From Lottia gigantea (Eukaryota; Mollusca; Gastropoda; Lottiidae), in contig NW_008708555.1 of assembly GCF_000327385.1 (NCBI RefSeq), positions 1,349,754-1,413,753 on the forward strand: 64,000 nucleotides of DNA. Direction: 5' to 3'. A model generated the notes under the pieces. The model was given only the letters and a program-made list of their open reading frames with translations, searched no databases and was not told the origin of the DNA. Below, piece by piece: positions 49,501 to 61,500 of this stretch (position 1 is the stretch's first letter; the number at the start of each line of letters is the position of its first letter). The translations under genes were made by a program, and so were the position numbers.

Positions 49501-52500
49501 ATGCTGGATTTTGATAATGAAAAGTGGTTTGGCTAGAGTAAAATGTTCAGTTAAATAAAATACAGCAAATATTGAGATGACTATCTATTATATTCCTACA
49601 GAATTGGATGTTGAAGTTTGATAATGAAAAGTTGTATTGCTGGAGTAATCTGTATATGTTAGACTATAATTAAATTCTTTGTCTCATCTATCATATCAGT
49701 TAATTACTGTATTTCGGAGTTTGATTTATGTCTTTTAATTAAAACTATCATAGTATCATAGCACCCAGAATTCTTATCATCACCATTAAATCTGGAATTC
49801 AAACACAGAATTATTTGTACTGAGTGCATGAAAGATAAGGTTTGAAGATTTATTGATTCCATATTAAAGAATATTTGATTGATGTCATTGTGTGATGTTT
49901 TGTTCTTTGAAGATTTTATGATGGTAGCTATCTGCTTTTGAATCTGTCGACATTTTTCATAAGGTTAAGTTCAGCTTCAAATATGATTCAACCAATGGAC
50001 CAAAACCGCTCATGTGCCCGCACCATAATCAGAATTTCAAACAGATTGTGAAACTTCACCATAATAAAAAAAGAGGGAAACTGTGATTAAATAAAAATTG
50101 CCAAAACTGGACAAAAATGTGATTAGCCCAAGCTTTTGTAGCTGGCATCTGTTTCAGTTTTAAAATCATCAGGATTGTGCAAGAAAAAACTGCTCTTTGA
50201 CTCTAGCCAACCTGGCTGATCTAGAATCCCATTATATTGTCAGGTATTCAAGGAATATGGAAAGATGGTTGGCATGTAGTTAAAATGTCAATAGAGAATT
50301 CTACTGAAGATAGTTTACCGGTCATTCAGCATTCCCTTCATTCTATCTGGTCCAGTTTGGACATTAAGATACTTGTCTTTATGTATTTAATTTCTACTCA
50401 TCATCTCACCAATTTTCACCTCAAATTTGTCATGAGATTGATGCTCCTGGTCTGCTTTCTTTTCCGAAATTTATTGTCTGGTAGACCATTAGTAAAAATT
50501 GTAAAGAGGACTATTTTCATATGTTGTTAGCTACTTTTGATAAAACATCAGGGAAACTATTCATAATTGTTTAGCTGCAACTCAAGAATAGAAAACATAA
50601 GGCTCCATTTTGGATGGAATTCTTACTCTTCAATGAACTTCCATCTGCATTGTAAGATGCAAACATTGCTAAATTCAATTTTTTTATTGGAAAACAGCCA
50701 TGTGGAAAAAAGGTTTTAAAGAGGTATTTCTACTTAATTGACTATGTCAGTCAGTCTCCAGGCTATTGCAAAGAAGAAAAATCTTATAATAGTTTAAGCT
50801 AAGTTGTGTAATTCCTGATAAGAATCTAAATGAGCCTGATATGGAACCAAATCAATATTCTTGATACAGCATGTAGAATTATTCCAGGTCGGCGTGACCT
50901 GTAGACTGATTCCTGACACCATCTGGCACCGGTCCCAAGATAAATATTAACATAATAATTATCTTGATTAAAAACATGTCGGGATATTGATTTGACTGTA
51001 TTCATGAGCAATCGTAAAAAATGATGTTTCTATGAACAATGAACATGGATAGGGGGCGGGGAGAGGAGGGTATGTGGGGCTTGGGTAGGTAGATTGGAGG
51101 CTACAGAATTGTTGAAGGGGAGCTCACAGCGCCAGACATCTGGTTTCTGTCTTTTGAATATTAACATTACAAATATCTTGTTTACAAATGTAGAGATATC
51201 TGAATATTTATTTGGCTGTATTCAGTCATGGAGGTTTGACTTGGACTTGTGAGCTCCTTCTTTATTATGTGCATTACCAGACATTGTGCCCTTTCAATGT
51301 TTGCTGTATCAGTCACAGAAATTTGCCCTTGGTTTTATTTCTCATTAAGTTATCTATATTTAATTAATTTGCATCAGCCTTGAATGTATCCTGGGTTCTT
51401 GCACACTGCCTTTCGAAAACCCAGGAAGAATCTAAATTTCAAATTCTTCCACTAAAAGTGTTATTTTCAAAAAACCTGAGGAATGAAAAATTAAATTTCA
51501 TTCTCTTGAAGTTTTATAAGGTCTTCGTTGTCCTCTAAGATTGAGGTGGGTGTTGAATCAGGTATAGTAACATTGTTTATTTAAGACTGGTAAAACCTGA
51601 CATGACTGGACGATCATGGATTAGCATACAGACTGAATGACGAGAGATTACCCTAGGATTATCGTTGTTGAATTACTCCTAATTTAATTATCTTACGTCT
51701 TCAAGGTCATACAAGGTCAGTTGACCCTGATATTTTGTTGAAAAATAAACTTAGATAAATGAGATTGGCTCTGGGAAAGATAATAATATTTGAAAAGTCT
51801 TGAATATGCCATCTTTACATTTTTATTCCAATCACGATGACTTCACTTTATCAAATAGTGGTCTTGGGTTGTAATCTTGGTTGGTGTGGAAGTCTGGGAA
51901 ATTATTTTAAGTTGTGTTTTATTTTTCGAGAATAAGGCACCTGGTCAACTTGAAGAATTCATCTTTCAACATTATTCCAGTCGGCCCATCTATAAATGGG
52001 CATTTAGTGTTGTCATCTATACCACTTGTCTTCATATTGAGTGTAGAAATATGAAACTTATCGCTTCTAAAATCTGGACGAGTGCGTAGTTTATTGAACC
52101 TCATTTTCATAATGTCAGGGTACTACAAACTCCTTCATTTATTGGCACTTTTCTTATCACAGAAGTTTGTAAATGCAGAAATTTGATTGGATTGTCAAGA
52201 GTAAATGTCAATCAAATTGCTGCATTTACAAACTTCTGTGATACAAGATAAGAGCCTAATGAAATCTAGGTTTTAGGCAGAGTTCTTAGTACTTTGACCT
52301 TGTGAAGATTATTGAACCAGTGAAGTAACTGTTTATAAAACAGTAAATTCTTGAGTTAATTATTTTTAAATATTATATATGATATTGGCCTGTATATTTA
52401 TAATTTGATATCAGTTATTATAATAATATTTATATGATAGATTAAACCTAGGGTTATATGATAATCATGCCATCAAGTGCTACCTTGTCAAATCAGCTGA

Positions 52501-55500
52501 TATTAGAAATCTGTTAAAAATGAAAATCGCAAACAGTAATGCTACAGGCTCATAGCTAAGGGTGACCAATGCCCCGTCCCCTAAGAAAAATTTTGCTACC
52601 CCTGAAAAATTTAGATGACTTGTGAATCACATAGTTGAGCCCCCCTTAACAAAATTTTTGCAACCAAAATGTATATAAAAACCAAGTGAATATTTAAAAG
52701 TCGATGTCACAATTTGTAATTTAGTTATAGACCTTGACTCCATAAACCACCTTGAAACTATCAACCAGGGAAAAATTATGTGTTCATCTTGTAAACTGTT
52801 GAATGTTGACATAACATTAAGATAATAGCCACTATTTCTAACCAAACAAATGATATAAGATTCTATAGATATCCATTAAAAACATTTAAGTGGTAGTCTG
52901 AATATTTGATAGGTAATGTCACAATCTAATAGTTATTGATTTATTTATTTTCTACAGTTATAGACCTTGACTCCATAAACCACCTTGAAACTGTCACCCA
53001 TGTTCATGTAAACTTTTGAATCATTACATTCGATTATAGCTGATAGCCACTATTTCTAACCAAACAAATGATGTAATATTCTCTAGATGTCCATAAAAAC
53101 CAAGTTTATTAGTGGTAGTCTATGAATATTTGATAGGTAATGTTACATTCTAATAGTTATTGATTCATTCAGTATGTATAGTTTTTAAGAGCTTGGTAAG
53201 AGCTAGACTCTCCATCAATTGAAAACTCCCAGAAATAAAGATGGGGCAATAGGGCTTTAGAGTTAGGTAAGGGCTAGTATATATTGTGCCTTTCAAACTA
53301 TAAAATTTTGACTATGGTCAAAATAGAGCAATAGTTCTTTAAAGCTAGATTAGGGCCAGAATATAGTGCCATTTAAACAATAAAACACTTTCACATAGGT
53401 CAGGAAACAGAGGTTGCTCATTGATTTAGATGCTTGTTTGCTAACCTTGTGGTGTAATAAACCAAGGCACTATGTTCAACAGGCTGTGCATATCAAAGAT
53501 TTATCTTCAGATGGAAATCTAAAAGAGTATGCAACATTTCTCTCATTGCACATTGTATTGCATTGTCTGTCTTCATTAGCCAAATCAGATGTATAAAAAA
53601 CTTAAAACTCAAAATCCAGGTGGCTTACTGAACAAAATGTAAATGAATGGGGCACACTCATATAGGGGTGATAATTTTCCATTAAACCAGTAAAGGCGTT
53701 AAATTCGAGGTATTAGCAAAATAAATAACAGGAAATCATGGAATTTGAGAAGATTGGAATTATGTTACTGTACATAGTAATCAAGTCCACATAGTCCACA
53801 ATAGGTTATTGTTAGTTTGATAATACACATTGAACGAATTGACTCACAGCTTTCAATCTTCATTAACTGAGCTTCAGATATTTCCATTATATTTCTAAGC
53901 TAGAACTCCCTGAAGTGCTTCTTGAGTAAATGGCCATAGAGTGTTAACAAGGAAAATAATCAAAGACATTGATTGGTTATTGACTATCCATTTAGACCAA
54001 TCAGTAAACACTATCAAGAGGTTGGTAAAGGTCATGAAAGGTCAACTATGTAGACCATGTCAATATCAGGTATTTGTTCAAAAGTTTCTACACAGCCTGA
54101 TGTCAGATTAGGACTCTCTCGTAAATTTTCATCCAGTTATTTATTTCCTGTGAATAACGTTGATTATCGATATTAATCCAATATGCCCTGGGGCCTCATT
54201 CCTCTAAAAATCTTATCAATTGACCAGGCCACTTATCGTCGAACCAATCTTAGCACTAGTATGTCCTAGGTTCACATAGAGACAGCTAAATAATTGAGAT
54301 TGGAAAAAAGGGGTAATTTCCAAAACTGGACTGATAGGCATAGAAGCATAGTAAGTAAAGTCAATGAACAAATGAAAAAATGGGAGACAAATGAATTTAT
54401 TTCATTATAAGAATAATTTCAGAAGATTTCTATTTATTCTTATTCGTTTTTTCCAATGCGGTGCAAAATAACAGGACATAAAACTTGGCTTTATCATGTT
54501 CTGTAAAACAGCTGATGCCTAATTTTTTGCTCACAAAAATCATAAATAGATGCCTTGTTTCAACATACCAAGGTGGCAAGGTTTTACAGGGCACCTCTGG
54601 TGTGATAATGTAGGGCTTATATATTTTATTGAATAACAATATAAAATACCAACCAATGAGAAGCTTTGATAGATTAGCTATTAACCAATGAAATACAATG
54701 ATAAATGATTCAATTATAGCTTTCATGATTCATGTGTATCCGTGGTGTTTCTAAGTGTTTTCCGAGAGTTTCCAATATTGATCCTGTTGGAAAGTTCACC
54801 GATTTTATCTTATCCATTAACACTTGGTTCTGGTTTGAATTGCGACAGACCAAACACTGGAAATAGAAAGTTATCATTTACAAGCTGTAATAGGCTCATG
54901 AAATAGAAATGTTGTAATAACTTTGTTGGCAATGTTGGATTTTTGTAAGGGAAAGATTTTATCCAATTACACTTGGTTCTATTCTGAATTTAATAGAAGT
55001 TATGATCTATTATGTAATAGACTGATGGAATAAAAAAATTCTAAGATTGCTATGTTGGTCATGTGGAATTACTGAGTCTAATTAAATTGAAAACAAACCT
55101 TCATTTTGAATTGACATTAAATGTCCTTTCTTTTATAGGAAAGTTTGCGATAGACTTCGCCAGAGTGGATACACTTGCCGAATGAGTTGATGGCAAGAAA
55201 TTTTTCGGGCCAAACACGCTTGATGTTGGCGAATGGCTTCAACTGTCGCTCGGCTAATGTCATAGCACTGGACACACTAGACAAAGTTCGCTGGCAATCG
55301 ACTCGTCCTAACCATTCGCCATGAAAATTCATCCATTCCGTCCGTAGCTTTAAGTGAATTCATCTACTTTGCCCTAAATGAACAGTTGACTTCCATTTCC
55401 GAAACTATCTGTCCTTATGAGGAATTAATATCTGCAGCTTGTATCCATTAGACTGATAAAAACAGAATCAGAGGAAGTAAGGTTTTAATATTATGTGTTT

Positions 55501-58500
55501 CCAATTTGCTAGTTCAATGTATTTCAAATTGTTTCAAATATCAAAGTACGATCAAAGCATTAAAAATACATCAAATTTCTAGAACTACAGGGTTAACACT
55601 GTGAAGAAAAGAGGGAACATGCCGAATTAATAAAAACATGTGTCTGCAATATGACCTATGACCTTTGACTTTCAGACTGTGTGTCTGTATAGTGCACACA
55701 AAGAGCATGTAATGAACATACAGGCGTCTTTGATCTGGGCTATTTTTAGTTTTTAATGTAATATTTGATTTTAACCTAATGAATTTTAAAGAAATATTTA
55801 CTGCCTTTTGTACATTGTTAAATAAAGGTGAAGAATGTTGATGAAATACACATTGTAGATGTGTGGGCACACTTTAGAAAATTCTTTATGTAGAGTCATT
55901 GAATAATTTGCTTTGTTAAAACACCTTAGAAAATTAAAACTTTGTTAACCACCTCCTCCTCCTCTATCCTTATAAAATAATTGCTGTTTCTTAAAGAGAA
56001 ATAGAGATATCTGCAGTCAGATATTTATTCTGAAAAGTGACATAAAGAGCTTAAATTGAGCTTTAGCGGCCATCAAACCAAATAATTAAAGTTGTGTTTT
56101 TCTCTGCCTTTAGCTTTATTTAAGCTTATTCTTATTTCTGTATAATTTCCGTGTGCTACAGACTGTGCATGTTAAAGATCCCTCAAAAGTTGGAAATCAA
56201 AAAGAGCATGCTATTGACACTGTCCTTGCAAAATTTCATTCATTGCACCCTGCATGGCGTTGCCTGTCTTCATTAGCCCACATGGTGCAGAAAAGTAAGA
56301 AGTAAAACTCCATTCATTTATTTCATTATATAATTTCAGGATGTGGATCCAACAACTCAAAGTTTACCAGATAAATATATCGAGAAGATCTCAGCCATGT
56401 CCCCAGTAAGTTTTCACTTTAAAATCCCCAATTTATTTTCTGGAATTGTTTCCAATTGTCCAGAAATTTTTAAGGAAACAGTGAGGTTTATCTGCTAAAG
56501 TGAAATACAGTTGAAATTTCTATTAGTTTCTGACCTGTTGAAGAGACTATGCATTCATATTTGTTGTCTCTATTTGAGAGAAGTAAATTTGCTCTAAAAA
56601 AAATATACAAAGAATTGTCTCTAGAGTTTATTCTTTTTTTAATTTAAAATTTATCGATCTGCTGTTACAATGACTTCTCTGAATGTAACAATGACTTATC
56701 TGAATATTATTTTGACTTCTCTGAATGTTACATTGTCTTCTTTAAATGTTATATCAGCTGCTTTGAATGTTACAATGACTTCTCTGAATGTTGCAAGAAT
56801 TCTCTGAATGTTACATTGACTTCTCTGAATGTAACAATGACTTTTCTGAATGTATCAATGACTTCTCTGAATGTAACAATGACTTTTCTGAATGTAACAA
56901 TGACTTTTCTGAATGTATCAATGACTTATCTGAATGTAACAATGACTTTTCTGAATGTAACAATGACTTTTCTGAATGTATCAATGACTTCTCTGAATGT
57001 ATCAATGACTTCTCTGAATGTATCAATGACTTCTCTGAATGTATCAATGACTTCTCTGAATGTATCAATGACTTCTCTGAATGTATCAATGACTTCTCTG
57101 AATGTTACAATGACTTTTCTGAATGTTACAATGACTTCTCTGAATGTAACAATGACTTCTCTGAATGTCATTTTGACTTCTCTGAATGTTACATTGTCTT
57201 CTTTAAATGTTATATCAGCTGCTTTGAATGTTACAATGACTTCTGAATGATACATTGACGTCCCGGAATGTTACAGTGACCTCTTTTTGAATATTACATG
57301 GACTTCTCTGAATGTTACATTGATTTCCGAATGTTTCTCCAAAACTTTTTTCAACCAAGTGTTTCATTTACTAACAAATGGTATATTTACTAATAAAGAA
57401 AAAAATGTTTAAATGTAACTTTATAGATAGTATTTCAATAGAGAGTATTAATTTATCATTGACTTACTACAGGACACTATACAACACCATACAGACATAA
57501 TACACTACTGACATCTACATTTCAATATGATTATAGTAATATAGTCAGAAAGGGTGTCTGGAAAAGGCCCTCTTACCTTCTTGTTAAAATTTACTTACCG
57601 TAGTGTCAGACATGAAACATCACCAGCTCTTACATTTGGGTGTCTAGAATAAGCCATCTTGCCCTATTATTTACCTAGTTATAATGCAATGAATAGGGTA
57701 TCTAGAAAATTCCATGATACCATTGATTTATCATTTGCATACAAAACCATGTTTAAAATTTATAAGGTGCAAAGCTTCAAGTAGGGCATATCACATTCAC
57801 CATAAAAACTGTCTGGGGTATTCTATTCATCCTACATAAAGATGATATTCTTGAATTAATGAAATTTTATATAAATTTGTACAGATCAAATTACTTTTAT
57901 TATGTGGTTTTATTATTCAAATTTTTATTTATAAGTAATTCAGTCAGTAGGTTAATAGAGCAATCCCTAGACCTTAGAGAAAAGGTAGTTTAGTGCATCT
58001 TATTAAATCTATTATCATAAGCGAAATCTCAATTTTCAAATTTGCCCCATCATTAAAAACTGGATGTTCATAATATTCCCAAGTCTCAGATTGATGGCTA
58101 GATTTATTTTTGAATCATGAACAATTAACAGCAAGTGGTAAAAACATTTATTAGTGCATTCAGATAGACTAAACCCAGAGATTGACAGTTGCTAGCAGTC
58201 GTTAAAAAATCCAGTTGCCCAGAGATTCTGCTAGATAATTGCCTCTTTTCTTCATTTAATGCTTAATTAACATCAAGTCATAAAACTGGTTGTATCCTAG
58301 CTAAATAAATTGTGTAGGTTTGTGACCTGAATCAAGAAAAACACTGGGAGCCAACCACTCACACGTCTTATGTGTTTTATGTGGCTAATATTTTTTTCAA
58401 TAATTTTGATCTAAAAATCAGTGCACTAACAGAAGTTTTGAAATCTGAATTTTTACTCTCTATCAACAGTAAGGTGTTAATTTATTTAATAGAGGATTTA

Positions 58501-61500
58501 TTTATATGTTGAAATGTTAAAACCAGGTGAAAAGTGAGGGTTTAGAAATGTCAAAAGTCTTGAGAAACTACTTGATTGGTGTAAAAAGATAGCTCTACTA
58601 TTAACATTTAACCCTGAATTGAGTGTAGCACCTTGTCTTGTATTTAATATTCTAAATTTGATGTTCATGATAAATTTTATTTTTGGTAAGGGCATCGATT
58701 TTCTGTAATGAAATTATGGCAATTATATCACTATAAGGAATGCACCATATATATTGATAAATGGTACTGAAGTAATTGCACTATACCTTGTTGTTACTTT
58801 ATCACATTCTCAGTTTTGTGTATATTCATTGGCAGTGCTATGATTGTAAATCTAAAACACCTAGAACTTATTTTTGTATTATTTTGTAGATTCAGTCAGG
58901 ACTGGAAAGAGATGAAGATTTATTGATGAGAACCAAAGTAGTAGATAATTTAAAAACAGCTCTTAGAACTCAAACAATGAGGTAAGTTTATACGCATAAC
59001 TTTCATTTTAGAGGGGGCTGTAGCTCAGCTGGTTAAGGAGTCTTGGAATCTTATGACATCATTTGCTGATTTCTGTTGGGGAAAAGTAACCTTTTAGAGA
59101 GGGATGTAGCCCAATTGGTTTAGTAACTTTAAATGTTATTACATCATTTGCTGATTTCTGTAAAGAAATAACAACCTTATAGAGAGGGGTGTTGACCAGT
59201 CAGCTAAGGGGCCTAGAATCTTATGACGTCATTTGCTGATTTCTGTTGGGGAAAAGTAACCTTTTAGAGAGGGATGTAGCCCAATTGGTTTAGTAACTTT
59301 AAATGTTATTACATCATTTGCTGATTTCTGTAAAGAAATAACAACCTTATAGAGAGGGGTGTTGACTAGTCAGCTAAGGAGCCTAGAATCTTATGACGTC
59401 ATTTGCTGATTTCTGTTGGGGAAAAGTAACCTTTTAGAGAGGGATGTAGCCCAATTGGTTTAGTAACTTTAAATGTTATTACATCATTTGCTGATTTCTG
59501 TAAAGAAATAACAACCTTATAGAGAGGGGTGTTGACTAGTCAGCTAAGGAGCCTAGAATCTCAAGTACTAACATCTAAACTGCAACTAAAATGCTCAACA
59601 CTTGTTCTTTACTTTAAAATTACAGTTGCAACAATAAATATAATTTTTATGTAATATTTTTTACAGTTTTGTGGTGAGATTTGTCGATAATGGAGGACTG
59701 CAATGTTTATTGGAATATCTGTGTAAAATGGATTATTGGATATCAGAGAGTTCGATACACACCTCTATCATTGGATGCATTAAAGGTCTCATGAACAACT
59801 CAGTAAGTCCTGGATAACATTTCTATCACATTTAGGCTCATGTAGCCTCTATCATACATTACCACTTCTGATGCCTTAGTGTTGAAAATAATTCTTTCAA
59901 ATTTGGTGTCAAGTAGCCTTTCTCATACAGGACCATTATTGACTTTTCTCTGATTGCAGTAGGCACCAGATCAACAAGATGAGTAGTTTCCCTTAGACTT
60001 AAGAAGATTAGTGCCCCTCCCTGATAATCTTATATAAACATAAAAAGTTCTTCTGCATTCTGAGACCCCTCTGTTATTCAATTCTTTAATTAGAACTGAT
60101 GTATTTTTCAGCATGGAAGATCGCATGTTTTAGCCCATCCACGATGTATCAATATTATAGCCCAGAGTTTACGAGTCGAGAACGTCAAAACTAAAATCGC
60201 GGTGTTAGAAATTCTTGGTGCTGTATGTATCGTACCTGGTGGACATAAAAAAGTTCTACAAGCCATGATTCATTTTCAACATTATGCTGCTGAGAGGACA
60301 CGATTTCAGGTAATTTTTTTAAAAATTTACCACCCCATATCCTGTTAAATGAGGATTTGATATGAAAGTATAGACATTTTGCTCCGGGGAGGACAAGATT
60401 TTTGGTAAAATTAACATGGTTGAAATAAAAACGGAAATTTGTTCAGTAGGACTGAAGTTAAGCTGCTCTAACAAAGTGCCAATGTGTTTACAGAATTCTT
60501 TATACAAAACCTCTAGAGATGTCATATTCCACAATTCAGATAAATTTATTATCAAATATTTCATAACAAGTTGTAGTTTCTACTTTAATCTGCTTTCCTA
60601 CTAATAGAAATAACAATAGTATCATTCTGTTGTGCAAATAAGCCATTATGACATCACAATACTGTGACATCATAATTCAAAATTATAATAATACACCAAT
60701 TTTAATGACATCATCAAATTATGTGTGGAAATTATTTTAACAAATGGATTATCAAGTTTTGAAAAGGATTTTTGATCAGGAAATCAAAGAATTTTGATAT
60801 GACAGCGGCAAGGTTTAAGAAAAGGAAGAAATTTTATCATAAAATTTGCTATTCTCACTATATCAACTATGGAAACAGTCGGTTAAAAGTTTTACAGGAT
60901 TTTGTAAATGGACTTGTAGGAGATCCATTCATTAAGCTAATTAATGATCTTAATGTAAGGATGTTGATTTGTGAATTATTTTGATATTTCATTGTACATG
61001 GCAAATCTGCAAATTTTGGCATTCGTTTATCGACACTTAATTTTTTGCAAGACATTTCGACATATTTAATTTCGTTGATTTGAATTTTATAACTCATTTG
61101 TCATCAGGAGCATGTTCTAAGGAATTTTGATTTTTTTCCTTGAAATTTTGTATAGCCTATATTTCAAAAGGAATTGAATTCATGAATTGTCTGACCCACG
61201 CAAATAGAGCCAAATAAATGATAATGATATTCCAGTATGATCGAGTTCTCTTCAATTTTGAAACTATATAGTTTTAACTGTTACATATCAGGAGGTCCTT
61301 TCATACTAAATAGGATTGAAAATATATCTGATGTTAACTTACAAGATACATAATTTTGAAAATATACATTGTGTTCATTAACTTTCCTCACTTTCAATTT
61401 CAGACCCTAATCAATGACCTAGATAGAAGTACAGGAAAATATCGAGAAGAGGTCAATCTGAAAACAGCCATCATGTCTTTTTTCAACGCTGCGTTAAAAT

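Larger units (their letters stand above)
47716..56339. other. 8.6-kb DAAM intron 2
   Basis: No exon is recognised inside. It contains the listed foldback element, duplications, SINEs and the odd block at 55136. Two further small direct duplications: ttggtttccatggaaacaat at about 48950 and 49033, and ttttgataatgaaaagtgg / tttgataatgaaaagttg near 49513 and 49617. A diverged ~100-bp pair lies at 50940-51010 and 51140-51235 (aatattaacat, atatcttg, ggctgtattcagtcat). Long first introns are usual in this gene family and often hold enhancers, but none can be read from sequence. Confidence 0.5.

Noticed and set aside
50885-50900. aggtcggcgtgacct as a nuclear-receptor palindrome
   Set aside because: A single short inverted repeat deep in an intron is expected by chance and has no supporting context.
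54430-54726. 98-codon open frame, minus strand
   Set aside because: Hydrophobic, AT-driven translation inside DAAM intron 2 with no splice sites in phase or similarity.
56788-57246. 152-codon open frame with DFSECNN repeats
   Set aside because: It lies within a 21-bp intronic satellite, is open equally in other frames and the opposite strand, and shows no codon-like pattern of change.
59012-59085. tRNA gene
   Set aside because: Only the 5' D-arm half looks like a tRNA; anticodon, TψC and acceptor stems cannot be formed.
60772-60984. 70-codon open frame as one long DAAM exon
   Set aside because: Upstream acceptor candidates at 60780 or 60806 are in the wrong phase for exon 6; only the inner 60898-60954 part fits, and it is reported separately.
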